A stretch of 17,722 nt of DNA from Hondaea fermentalgiana (Eukaryota; Sar; Bigyra; Thraustochytrida; Thraustochytriidae), in contig NPFB01000202.1 of the NCBI GenBank assembly GCA_014084085.1, forward strand, positions 22,648 through 40,369. The letters are read 5' to 3'. A program made the translations under genes and the position numbers. The first letter of the stretch is position 1. Every line of letters starts with the position of its first letter. The notes below the pieces were generated by a model. That model ran no database searches. It was given only the letters and a program-made list of their open reading frames with translations, and was not told the origin of the DNA. This document shows, one piece after another, positions 1 to 7,427 of the stretch.

Positions 1-61
1 CGCGCGCAGCCGCAGCAGCTCGCCGCTGTCCGCCCGCGCCGCGTGAGCGAGCCCGCCGCGG

Positions 62-88
<27 letters not shown>
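62..88. repeat. (CT)n microsatellite
   Basis: An uninterrupted CT dinucleotide run of 27 bases in otherwise GC-rich sequence. Confidence 0.95.
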
Positions 89-92
<4 letters not shown>

Positions 93-802
93 AGACCTCG
101 GGTGGGGCTGGTAGAGAGAGAGCGCACAACAAGGAGCGCGAGCGAGGCGGCCGGGCGGGGCCAAGAAAGATGGAAAGGAGCGCAGGCAGGAACGAGGACG
201 CGGAGATCTACCGCGGCAGGGGGAAGAGCGCGAGGGAGGGAGGCGGCAAGGAAGGAGGGAAGGAAGGAGGGAAGGAAGGAGCGTCGACGGCGATCTGGCC
301 GATCGACCTCGTTCGTTCGCTCACTGTCAATGTCAATGTCAATGGCAATATGCCAAGTTGGGCTTCTTTTTTCTTTGTTTCTTTGTTTCTGTATACGTAG
401 TATTGTGTGGGCCGTCGGTTCTTTGTCTCGCGCCTCGGCAAGGCCTCGCAGTTTGCCGCCCGCGAGCCACGCCGATGTGCTGTGCTGCCTTGGCAGGCCG
501 GGTGCAGCGGCGACCCCAGGCCGCGAGACTGGCGGGCGGGAGGGCCAGAGGTGACCACGATGCATTCGTCTCGGTGCAGGCTCGCGCGCTCGATGCGGCG
601 CCGTGGCGGCGGGTCATTGCTCGCTCGCTAGCTCGCTCGCTCGAGCTCTGGGGATCGATAGCATCGTGCTGACTCACGGTGCGCCGCGACCCTCCTCTCG
701 CGGCCTTCGGTGCGCGAGGATGATGATGCGTGGATGCATGCAATGCGCCGCTGATTTGTACTGGCGCGAGCGAGCGGGCGCCGCGCCTCGGCCTCTGCGC
801 GG

Positions 803-803
<1 letters not shown>

Positions 804-833
<30 letters not shown>
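804..833. repeat. (CAG)10 microsatellite
   Basis: Ten pure CAG units, followed at about 892-908 by a second shorter CAG run. The enclosing open frame has no other protein-like content, so this is read as non-coding. Confidence 0.9.
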
Positions 834-837
<4 letters not shown>

Positions 838-912
838 TTTGTGTTGAAGGGGTCGAAGGCGTTGAGGTAGTACGAGCCCGAGGTCGCGTGCGCAGCAGCA
901 GCAGCAGCCGCC

Positions 913-1015
913 AAGGAAGGAAGGAAGCAGAGGAAGGAAGCAGAGGAAGGAAGCAGCTGCAGAGGAAGAAGAAAGAAATTCGAAGGAAAGAAAGAAAGAA
1001 AGAAAAAAAGAAAGA
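913..1015. repeat. Purine tract of GGAA/GCAGA and AAAG units
   Basis: A roughly 13-nt unit built on GGAAGGAAGCAGA is repeated about three times (914-955). It is followed by an AAAG-rich run to about 1015. Almost all purines lie on the plus strand. Confidence 0.85.
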
Positions 1016-1141
1016 ATCGCAGAAGAAAAGAAAAAAGAATCAGAGCGAATCGAAGGCAAGAAAGGAGGAGCACGGAGCGGGAGCGCAGACCTGCAACGCG
1101 AGGCTCGAGTCGCGTGCGCGCCAGGGCCCTTGCCGAGCCGT

Positions 1142-1182
1142 GCTTGCTTGCTCGCTTGCTTGCTCGCTTGCACGCTCGCGTG
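1142..1182. repeat. GCTT/GCTC tetranucleotide array (copy 1)
   Basis: Alternating GCTT and GCTC units lie about 380 bp upstream of the gene at 1561. The 22 bases at 1142-1163 are identical to 4655-4676, inside a second such array. Confidence 0.9.
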
Positions 1183-1375
1183 CCAGCTTAAGCCCGAGCC
1201 CGGACGCAGCGGCCGGCACCTGAGCGAGAGGACGGACGCCTTCCCCTGCTGCAGCGCCGAGCGGCTTTGCGTGCGCCGCTGCTCGCCGAGCACGAGGATC
1301 GCGGGACCCAGCTGGAGATTCTAGTTCTCGCGCATTTCACAGCCTCGATCGCCATCCCTCCCTAACCCAGAGCCC

Positions 1376-1395
1376 GAGGCGAGGCGAGGCGAGGC
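1376..1395. repeat. (GAGGC)4 pentanucleotide repeat
   Basis: Four perfect GAGGC units in the probable 5' flank or UTR of the gene at 1561. Confidence 0.9.
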
Positions 1396-1560
1396 GCAGC
1401 GCGGCGCAAGACAAGTCGTCGAGCTGCGCAGAAAGTCTTCATCCGCACGCTGTCTGACAGGCAGCAGCAGCGGACGAAGCCAAGCGTCACGGCGCTCGCA
1501 CGTAAATAGCGAGCGAGCGAGCTTCACAGACAGACAAACAGCAACATCAAAGGACACACG

Positions 1561-2157
1561 ATGTTGGCGACCATCGACGAGCGCCCGGAGTTGGCCTCCG
1601 GGTGGGAGGAGCGCACGAACAGCCCCCACTACGTCGAGGCGCCACGGACCAAGCACGACTCCTGGAGCGTGACCCAGGCCATGCAGCACGAGAGCCAAAA
1701 GCGACCCCGGCATATCGCACAGCATCGGCAACAAGAGCAACACATGCGCGCATTGTACAAGAACTCTTCCCACTCGCGCACAAACCGACGCTTCGGCGCC
1801 GACCAGGCCACCTCCATCTCATGGACGTCCTCGCCCCCCTCGGCAAAACAGCAGCTGCAGCAGCAGCTCCAAGCAAGTCGTAATGGAGGATACTCCGCAG
1901 ACTATTCCGTGGCCAAGCCGTCCATCGAGGACTCCTTATTGCTCCAGCTCGCGCCCGAACGAGAGGCGGCGCTCCGCGTGCGGCAGACGCGTCGTCTCTC
2001 CTCCGGATCGCGCGGCCACCTTGTTTCTCAATCCGAGGCCGACCTCGTCGACCTCGAGACGCTCCAGTCTTCGTGCTGGCAGCGCCACCAACGTAAACCT
2101 AGACGCAAAGACCATCGCAAGCTTCTCCACAAGTTCGCGCGGTGCCTGCACCTGTAA
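1561..2157 (+). CDS. Basic hypothetical protein, 198 aa
   Basis: I do not recognise this protein. The ORF starts with a true ATG preceded by ACACG (A at -3, a good eukaryotic context) and ends at TAA. Its codons favour G or C at the third position in this frame, which supports real coding. The protein is hydrophilic, with no signal peptide or membrane segment. It is Gln/His/Arg-rich in the first half (about residues 40-60), has a short Gln-rich patch near residues 97-105, and a strongly basic C-terminus with a KPRRK cluster near residue 180 that could act as a nuclear localisation signal. It is a single exon. The next gene (3747-4469) converges on it from the right, and repeat-rich sequence lies upstream. 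It may be a small lineage-specific nuclear or nucleic-acid-binding protein, but nothing seen proves that. Confidence 0.6.
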   Translation: MLATIDERPELASGWEERTNSPHYVEAPRTKHDSWSVTQAMQHESQKRPRHIAQHRQQEQHMRALYKNSSHSRTNRRFGADQATSISWTSSPPSAKQQLQQQLQASRNGGYSADYSVAKPSIEDSLLLQLAPEREAALRVRQTRRLSSGSRGHLVSQSEADLVDLETLQSSCWQRHQRKPRRKDHRKLLHKFARCLHL

Positions 2158-2479
2158 AATTATTCCACCCTATCTGACTCTTTATCACATACACGCACCA
2201 CCTCCTTGCTGCCCAACCCCAAAAAGAAACCCTCTCGCAAAAGTAGCAGCCTGCCGCAGCCGCTGCCGCCCAACCCTTGCACAGTAGCGTGCCCTTTGGC
2301 TTGATTCCTCCTGCCCCATACTTTCCCAACGCGTCTCGTCGAAGCCCTCGCTCAAAACCTGCAGACGAAACTCACTGCTTGCCGGCAATCCCGGCGTGCC
2401 AAGCCCGTCTTGCCCAGAACGCTTGGCATCACTGCAATCAACGCAGCGCCAAACCTACATCCTAGCTAGGCCTCCTTCT

Positions 2480-2499
2480 AGCCTCCTATGCGGGAGGCT
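2480..2499 (+). other. Perfect 7-bp stem-loop in 3' flank
   Basis: AGCCTCC and its exact complement GGAGGCT flank a six-base loop, about 320 bp after the stop at 2157. An AATAAA follows 13 bases later. It could belong to the 3' end of the upstream gene's transcript, but a 7-bp stem can arise by chance. Confidence 0.3.
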
Positions 2500-2511
2500 C
2501 ACTCACAGCAA

Positions 2512-2517
2512 AATAAA
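2512..2517 (+). promoter_or_regulatory. Possible polyadenylation signal AATAAA
   Basis: The hexamer lies in the run AAATAAATAA, about 355 bp after the stop codon of the gene ending at 2157. It is the first AATAAA I found downstream of that gene. The call rests on the hexamer alone. Confidence 0.25.
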
Positions 2518-3090
2518 TAATACCTTCTCCGGCCGGGTTTCGCGCCGCCTGGCCGCTCCAAGTCCTCCCTTCCTTCCATTCTTCCTTCCCTTCTTTCATT
2601 CACATGTCATTCACCCACTCATCCATTCACAGTCATTCTCCTTGACGCGCCCTCCGAGGGCTGCGGGCGGGAAGAAGCGGGTCAGGGCTGCCCTAGGCCA
2701 CAACAACTAGTACTAGCTAGCATCGAAAGAATCGACTGCACAGCTGCCAAGGCTGCTGCAGCAGCAGCGAATGAATACCTCCTTCTCCTCCGAGCGCGGA
2801 ATCGGCCGCGCCGCGATGGCTTCCAACGCAAGCCGGCGGCGGGTCTGAAGTCCTGTCGCACGGGCTCCCGAAGCCCCAGAGGCCTGCGTGCGATGCGAGC
2901 GAGCCTCGGAGGCAGTACTGCAGGGGCGGCTCGCAGCGGCACGTGGTATGGACAAGGATTGGAGTTCGGACTGCAGACCCGGCGTACATCCCGCTGTCAA
3001 TGCAGCCTGCACTGCCACCACCCTAGAGATTGACGCATTGGCCCAAGGAAGAACGACGACCACCGCACGTTGTACTTCTCGCCATGCAGT

Positions 3091-3117
3091 CGTCTGCGTC
3101 TGCGTCTGCGTCTGCGT
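3091..3117. repeat. CGTCTG hexanucleotide microsatellite
   Basis: Four consecutive CGTCTG-type units in the intergenic region. They give Cys-Val runs in one frame, which I treat as non-coding. Confidence 0.85.
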
Positions 3118-3746
3118 GAAAAACGCATGGCATGACTTTTGACCAAGGACGGGCTCGGAATCTGCTCGAATAGTTTGAGGTCCATCGCGAAATTCATCCG
3201 TCCGTCGTGCCAGGCTGGGAAGTAAGCAAAGAGCAGGCTGCAAGCCCTTCGGTCGCTCGCTGCTGCTTTGGCTGGCTGACCGGCAGTGTCGGAAGCAGCT
3301 CAAGCAAAGACAAGGGTAAACTACCCGGGGCCACGGAGTGCAGCCACCGACACACGTAGCAAAGCCGAGCACCAGGACGGGCTGATTTTTCTTCTCGTTT
3401 GTTTGGATCGCGAGCGTCACTGCCGGTCAGCCAGCACAAGCACAAGCGGGGCGGGTTTCATTCTTTCCTCGTTTAGGTTACGTGTACGCGAATGAACATC
3501 TGCAGCAGCAGCCGCTGCCGATCGAGTCGATCTCTGCGACGACCCCTGCCAACCGTACACAATCAAAACAAGATGCGGCGAGCAGCTCAAAAGTCCATGC
3601 GAACACCAGTCACTCTGGCCAGAAATGTCGTACTTTACACAGTTTTATGAGATACTATCGCCGTCCTCAATCAGCGCAAGCAGCAGCGGCACCGCGTTGT
3701 AAAAGGCATATGCATTAGCGCGCATTCGCCACTGACCGAGCGCTAA

Positions 3747-4469
3747 CTAAATGAGATCGTCATCATTGTCGTCAGAAAAAAGCGGAGAATATTTGTAGTC
3801 GCTGCGCGAAATCTCGTGGCGCGAACGCAGGGTCTCATTAGCGGCGGCAGCAAGAGAGCCCGCCATGATCCCAAGCGGCACAGAGAACATCTCCTCGTGC
3901 AGCAGCTCGTGACGGAGGTCGCTGGCCGAATGTGCGAACTTGCCCACGTCAAATAGCGCGAAAAAGAGCCCAAAACTCAAGCCCAAAACTAACGACGTCC
4001 CCATGATAAGATCTACCTGCTGCACAGACTGAATGAGACCTTGCGTGTTGGAGTCCATGCAGAGCGCCCAAAAGAAATTGAGCAGGTCCAGCGTCGAAAA
4101 GGTCACGGCAAACGAACACGCCGCTCCCAGCGTTCCGTAAACAATCGCCTTGAGGCCGCGCGGAAGCGTAAAGATCCACGTCTCTTTGAAAAGGAGACAT
4201 AAGATTCCCGACGACACAATCGAGACGCCAAACATGTACAGCAGCACCCGGCGTCCAAGCTGCATATGGCTGCTCACCCTGAAGATGATCAAGCCGCCAA
4301 TCAATAGAAACAGAAATCCAAAGTAAAAGGAGAAAACCGCATTCAAGCTAATTTCCACCAGCGTGCAGTTGATCACAAACGACAAGATCAGCCCCATGAG
4401 CGCGCCCATGACCACCGACAGCATCAGGCGCGCCACTGGTCCTTCCCATGCCGTTTGAAGCACGCCCAT
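3747..4469 (-). CDS. Polytopic membrane protein, 240 aa, six predicted helices
   Basis: The family is not recognised. The ATG at 4469 sits in a strong context (ACC ATG G) and the gene ends with TAG. Hydrophobic segments occur at about residues 15-38, 44-65, 74-94, 108-130, 152-173 and 194-210, so six membrane spans are likely. There is no classical cleavable signal peptide. Small or polar residues sit inside some helices (GALMGL in helix 1, GTLGAA in helix 4, an Asp at 128 at the end of helix 4), as in transporters or channels. The C-terminal 30 residues are soluble and end in an Asp-rich DDNDDDL tail. The gene is divergent from the PX-domain protein gene at 5181, with about 710 bp between start codons. 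A membrane role is well supported; its substrate or partner is unknown. Confidence 0.75.
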   Translation of the reverse strand: MGVLQTAWEGPVARLMLSVVMGALMGLILSFVINCTLVEISLNAVFSFYFGFLFLLIGGLIIFRVSSHMQLGRRVLLYMFGVSIVSSGILCLLFKETWIFTLPRGLKAIVYGTLGAACSFAVTFSTLDLLNFFWALCMDSNTQGLIQSVQQVDLIMGTSLVLGLSFGLFFALFDVGKFAHSASDLRHELLHEEMFSVPLGIMAGSLAAAANETLRSRHEISRSDYKYSPLFSDDNDDDLI

Positions 4470-4650
4470 GGTATCTTGCGCGCGTCAAACTGTCTTCTCT
4501 TCGTTTGCTTCTTTGTTGACTTGCGTTTCTTCAGCCCAGCTCTTCACGGAAAAAAGCGAGCGAGCGAGCGCCACGGCCCTCGCTCGCGCGTCCTCTCTCC
4601 CCTCCTCCTCCCCTCCACGCCCTCGTCTGGCGCGCCGCGCCCCAACACGC

Positions 4651-4704
4651 GCTCGCTTGCTTGCTCGCTTGCTTGCTTGCCTGCTTGCTTGCGTGCTTGC
4701 TCGC
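4651..4704. repeat. GCTT/GCTC tetranucleotide array (copy 2)
   Basis: GCTT, GCTC, GCCT and GCGT units in tandem. Bases 4655-4676 are identical to 1142-1163. Relative to the nearest gene (3747-4469, minus strand) the array is in the opposite orientation from copy 1. Confidence 0.9.
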
Positions 4705-4798
4705 AGCGGCCTTTGAATCAGGTTTACAAAGAAAAGAGAGAAAGAGAGAAACAAACCCGAAGTAGAAATGCGCGACCAGCCGCCCCAGACAATGATTG

Positions 4799-5077
4799 AT
4801 GGAGCATCTGGCTGCGCGCTCAAAAAGTCGTATTCGACACGTATGCACGTGGAACGTGCGGACGCCTAAAGAGCTACATGCATTTACCTCAAATGCGGAT
4901 TATCCTGATTCGTGGTACACGTGCCCGAATAGCCTTGGGGGAAATTTGGAAATAAGATTCCCGGGAGCAACAAATAGCACTCAACGAGGAGAGTCCTCAT
5001 CCGCAGAGACGACGATCATTCTACGAGAGGAGATGATGATAAGCGACGTCACGCCAGCCTTTTCCAAGCCCACTTAA
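4799..5077 (+). CDS. Possible small ORF upstream of the PX gene, 92 aa
   Basis: An ATG-started frame ends at TAA, 103 bp before the PX-protein start. Unlike the repeat-driven frames nearby, its product has mixed composition, with a Trp/Cys/Pro-containing middle (TWNVRTPKEL, then YPDSWYTCPN). The spacing of Trp, Pro, Cys and Asn there loosely recalls the second half of CW-type zinc fingers. However, the W-x-C spacing is off by one and only one upstream Cys is present, so I do not assign that domain. It could be a real small protein, an upstream ORF on the PX mRNA, or chance. Confidence 0.25.
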   Translation: MEHLAARSKSRIRHVCTWNVRTPKELHAFTSNADYPDSWYTCPNSLGGNLEIRFPGATNSTQRGESSSAETTIILREEMMISDVTPAFSKPT

Positions 5078-5180
5078 CCCCCTTGGGCGTTTTATACGCG
5101 GAACGCTGTACAAAACGGTGTCCAAAACTAGGGGCAAGCGAAACAGTCCCGAGAAGGACGGCCTACAGAAGTACTTCGCA

Positions 5181-6623
5181 ATGTCCGCTGCGACGGGGCA
5201 GCGGCGGCCAGGCCTGTTGGCCGGGACCGTCGTCGCCACGGCGGCGGCCGTGGCGGTGGTGGCAGCGGGACTCTGGATGGCGACCCGTGTCTGGACAGAG
5301 AGTGACGGGTTGATTTCTTCACCAGGTCTCACGATGGGGTTTCTCAGGTTTGCTTCCTTTGTGGTCTTGGCCTTGGCCTTGGGAGTCTTCCTCGGCCCAA
5401 AGAACGCGCGACCAAACATGCACATCGTCCCAAAGCTAGACAATGTGCGCGCCAAGCTCGAGGCTACCATCAACGTTCTTCCACATCTCCCCGCGCTCTT
5501 GCCTTACGCGACGACATTGTTGCCATACTCGCTGGAGCTTCTGAACGATATAGACCGCTTGGGACCCATGGTCGAAAGCATCATGGCCGAAAAACAGTAC
5601 CTCATGCCGCTGTTGCCGCGACTCCTGGTGCATCGCGCTCTTCTTCTCGAATACATGGATGTGCTTGAGCCCCATGTACACAAGCTGGCGCCGCACTCGG
5701 AGGCGCTCCTGGATCACATGGACCAGCTCGTGCCCCACTTGGACGCCATGCGCCCCCATGTTGGGAATCTCATTTGCTTTCTCGAGGTGCGCGGCTGGGA
5801 AGACTCGCTCACGTACATTGATCAAATTTTGCCGCACATTGCCATCCTGGCACCACACACAAAGCGGCTTTGCCTGTACTATGACACTTTGCTTCCACAC
5901 CTGCCCATGCTCGCCAAGTACATTGAATACATGGACGTTAAGGCAACGCTCGACGTGCTGGACCGCCTTATACCTCTTATTTCCTTTTTGCCGCTCGCTG
6001 ACCAAAGCGGCATGCTATACTCGCGTCTCGTTTGCAAGAGTATTCCGACCGTGGCGCGAATACTCCCTCCTCAAGGTCCCCCCGTGGTAAGCACAGATCT
6101 TGCCTTTGACGCCGCCGCCACCGCCTCTCCGTCGTCGCATCACCCCAAGTCGAAAGTGCTGGTGCGACGGCATTTCGAAAGGAGTGCAAATGCCGTCTGT
6201 GGCGTCATGTCGCCGCTGCCAGGACGAATTCGCGCTCACACCATGAGTCTTCACGTGCCCGATGCCTACACGGATGCCTCGGGTGTCGTGCGCTACCACG
6301 TGGTGCTGGACTTTGCTCATGCACAAAGTATGCGCTATCGTGAGCTCCGAGCCTGGCATAAGCTGATCGAGAGCCAAATTTCTAATTATTGCGGAATGCG
6401 CCTTCTTCCTTTTCCCCAAAAGACATTTTGCGGCCGGAAGCTGTCCACGAGGGGCATTTCCCGGCGCCGCTTTGCGCTCGAAGACTACTTTGACAGACTC
6501 GCCGAAAACAGCCACATTCTCATCGAAGAGTCGCCTGCCTTTCGGGCCTTTGTGCGCACTTTCTTTGCTAATGGTGACGAGACGGACTCCACGCTGCAAG
6601 ACCTTGTGCCTGCTGTAAGATAG
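5181..6623 (+). CDS. Membrane-anchored PX-domain protein with Pro-His heptad repeat, 480 aa
   Basis: The start is the ATG at 5181 (G at -3). The open frame extends 21 codons further upstream only to a GTG. Two hydrophobic segments at about residues 11-38 and 53-72 predict a hairpin or double membrane anchor. Residues about 98-250 form a repeat in which Pro-His or Pro-Tyr recurs every seven residues: prolines at 101, 108, 115, 129, 143, 164, 171, 185 and 192 are in one exact register, and a second block has 218, 225 and 239. Residues about 354-462 resemble a PX (phosphoinositide-binding) domain: R385-Y386 with L389 in place of RRYSDF, a Pro-rich loop P410-F-P-Q-K414, and the basic cluster R428-R430 followed by LEDYFDRLA. 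PX domains usually bind PI3P on endosomes, so a membrane trafficking or tethering role is inferred. The fold and function of the heptad region are unknown to me. Confidence 0.85.
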   Translation: MSAATGQRRPGLLAGTVVATAAAVAVVAAGLWMATRVWTESDGLISSPGLTMGFLRFASFVVLALALGVFLGPKNARPNMHIVPKLDNVRAKLEATINVLPHLPALLPYATTLLPYSLELLNDIDRLGPMVESIMAEKQYLMPLLPRLLVHRALLLEYMDVLEPHVHKLAPHSEALLDHMDQLVPHLDAMRPHVGNLICFLEVRGWEDSLTYIDQILPHIAILAPHTKRLCLYYDTLLPHLPMLAKYIEYMDVKATLDVLDRLIPLISFLPLADQSGMLYSRLVCKSIPTVARILPPQGPPVVSTDLAFDAAATASPSSHHPKSKVLVRRHFERSANAVCGVMSPLPGRIRAHTMSLHVPDAYTDASGVVRYHVVLDFAHAQSMRYRELRAWHKLIESQISNYCGMRLLPFPQKTFCGRKLSTRGISRRRFALEDYFDRLAENSHILIEESPAFRAFVRTFFANGDETDSTLQDLVPAVR

Positions 6624-7427
6624 ATATTTTATATTCATGGGATTGTGTTGTTCCTCAGTCTCTTGAATTTAGTGGCGAAAATGTCAAGAGGCCAGCATGG
6701 TCTGGATTGATGCCGCGTGCGTCAATCAATTGAATTTGAATTTCAAAAACGGAATCAATCGTCGCCGCCTATTCTATTTTATTCTATTGTGTGCTCTTCG
6801 ATTGCCCGAAGTGAGCATGTCCACCGGCGCAGTCTCTCAGCGTGTCTAGCTGAGAAGAAAAAGAAGGTAGCCTAAATGCTCCATCTTTCAGATGTTTGTC
6901 ATGCGTAGCAGACCCATAATGTATGTCACGAGTTCAATGTGCTTCACATCAACGTTGCGCACAGCTTTCAGGAAGATAAAAGAATATTGCTTTGCCGAAT
7001 GAGGAAAAGAAAATGGCGATGGTCATGATTTGAAAAGAAAGAATGGAAAGAAGAAAAGAAGGAAAGGAAGAATAATGAAAAAATTGTAAAATCGAAGGAA
7101 GAGAAAATGAAGGGCTTTGATTTGGAAAAAAAAGAAAAGAAAAAAAAGGGAAAAAAAAAGGGAGCTTTTTTTCTTTTCTATCTCCCTCTGTCTCTCCACC
7201 TTTTTGCGGAACTTTTTTTTAAACTTTATCTCATTTTATTTATTTATTTTTTTTGCGTTCGTAAACAAAGATAGAAAGGGGGGAAAAACGAAGAAGAGAT
7301 GGCTCTGCGTGTAGAGACCGTGTGGGCAAGCGCGATGCAGACGGGTCTCCCGCATCGCCGGAACCGTAAGCTACGAGCGATAAATCCATCAGCAAAATCA
7401 GTGCCGTCTTGAGAAAAAGAGGCGAGG
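6624..7427. other. AT-rich gap between convergent genes
   Basis: No intact gene. It contains a HET-like relic (6676-6735), a doubled ATTCTATTTT element near 6771-6789, a long purine tract of GAAAG/GGAAAG units at about 7028-7170, and T-rich sequence at about 7200-7255. Both flanking genes point into it, so it should hold both 3' UTRs. Confidence 0.55.
6676..6735 (+). pseudogene. Short HET-domain-like relic
   Basis: Bases 6697-6735 encode MVWIDAACVNQLN, directly preceded in frame by RKCQEAS. This matches the hallmark core of HET (heterokaryon incompatibility) domains, which read roughly W-I-D-A-x-C-I-N-Q. An in-frame TAG lies at 6670-6672, and downstream the similarity stops in AT-rich sequence before a TAG near 6846. 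Only about 20 codons look related, so if real it is a fragment of a formerly larger gene. It lies 50-110 bp after the PX gene's stop, in a frame not continuous with it. The alternative is a chance match. Confidence 0.35.

Larger units (their letters stand above)
1..1560. other. Gene-free GC-rich upstream region
   Basis: No convincing gene is seen here. The stretch is dominated by simple repeats: a CT run, GGAA/GGGA tracts, three copies of TGTCAA at 325-342, CAG runs, AAAG tracts, CTTG/CTCG arrays and GAGGC units. Long open frames exist on both strands, but they translate to runs of Gln, Ala, Ser, Arg or Lys that follow the repeats and show no domain. The part nearest 1561 is probably promoter and 5' UTR of the gene that starts there. 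The far left could be the 5' flank of a leftward gene outside the window. Confidence 0.6.
2158..3746. other. Gap between convergent genes, no clear gene
   Basis: About 1.6 kb between the 3' ends of two convergent genes. It holds a short hairpin at 2480-2499, an AATAAA at 2512-2517, a pyrimidine-rich TTCC/TTCA stretch at about 2567-2644, and a CGTCTG microsatellite near 3091-3117. Open frames occur on both strands (for example minus 2713-3420), but they lack an ATG-led protein with recognisable features. Confidence 0.55.
4470..5180. promoter_or_regulatory. Shared upstream region of a divergent gene pair
   Basis: This separates the leftward six-helix protein from the rightward PX protein and so should hold both promoters. 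Visible elements are GCGAGC repeats near 4557-4570, a GCTT/GCTC array (4651-4704), a GAGAAA purine run (about 4733-4755), a CACGTG palindrome at 4918-4923, and a GACGTC palindrome in a CRE-like context near 5045-5050, about 130 bp before the PX start. The last two are short motifs of the kind bound by bHLH or bZIP factors; binding is not shown. A small ORF at 4799-5077 lies within. Confidence 0.45.

Noticed and set aside
603..1223. Open frame of about 200 codons with a poly-Gln run
   Set aside because: Content follows the CAG, GGAA and AAAG repeats. The opposite strand has equally long Ala/Ser/Phe-rich frames, and there is no domain.
2771..3142. Plus-strand ATG frame interrupted by one TGA (2846-2848) and continuing to 3142
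   Set aside because: The same frame stays open after the stop, but the text resembles no family and includes the CGTCTG microsatellite. Too weak to call a pseudogene.
2713..3420. Minus-strand open frame of 235 codons
   Set aside because: Starts at a non-ATG codon, shows Ser/Arg/Gln-rich frame-shadow composition and a repeat-driven TQTQTQ segment, with no recognisable feature.
3482..3718. Plus-strand 78-codon frame ending near the 3' end of the six-helix gene
   Set aside because: Begins at GTG with no good ATG and has no domain. It lies just beyond the stop of the convergent gene.
5436..6005. Minus-strand 189-codon frame inside the PX gene
   Set aside because: Antisense shadow of the heptad repeat; its own His/Gln/Val pattern is the reverse complement of the PH repeats.
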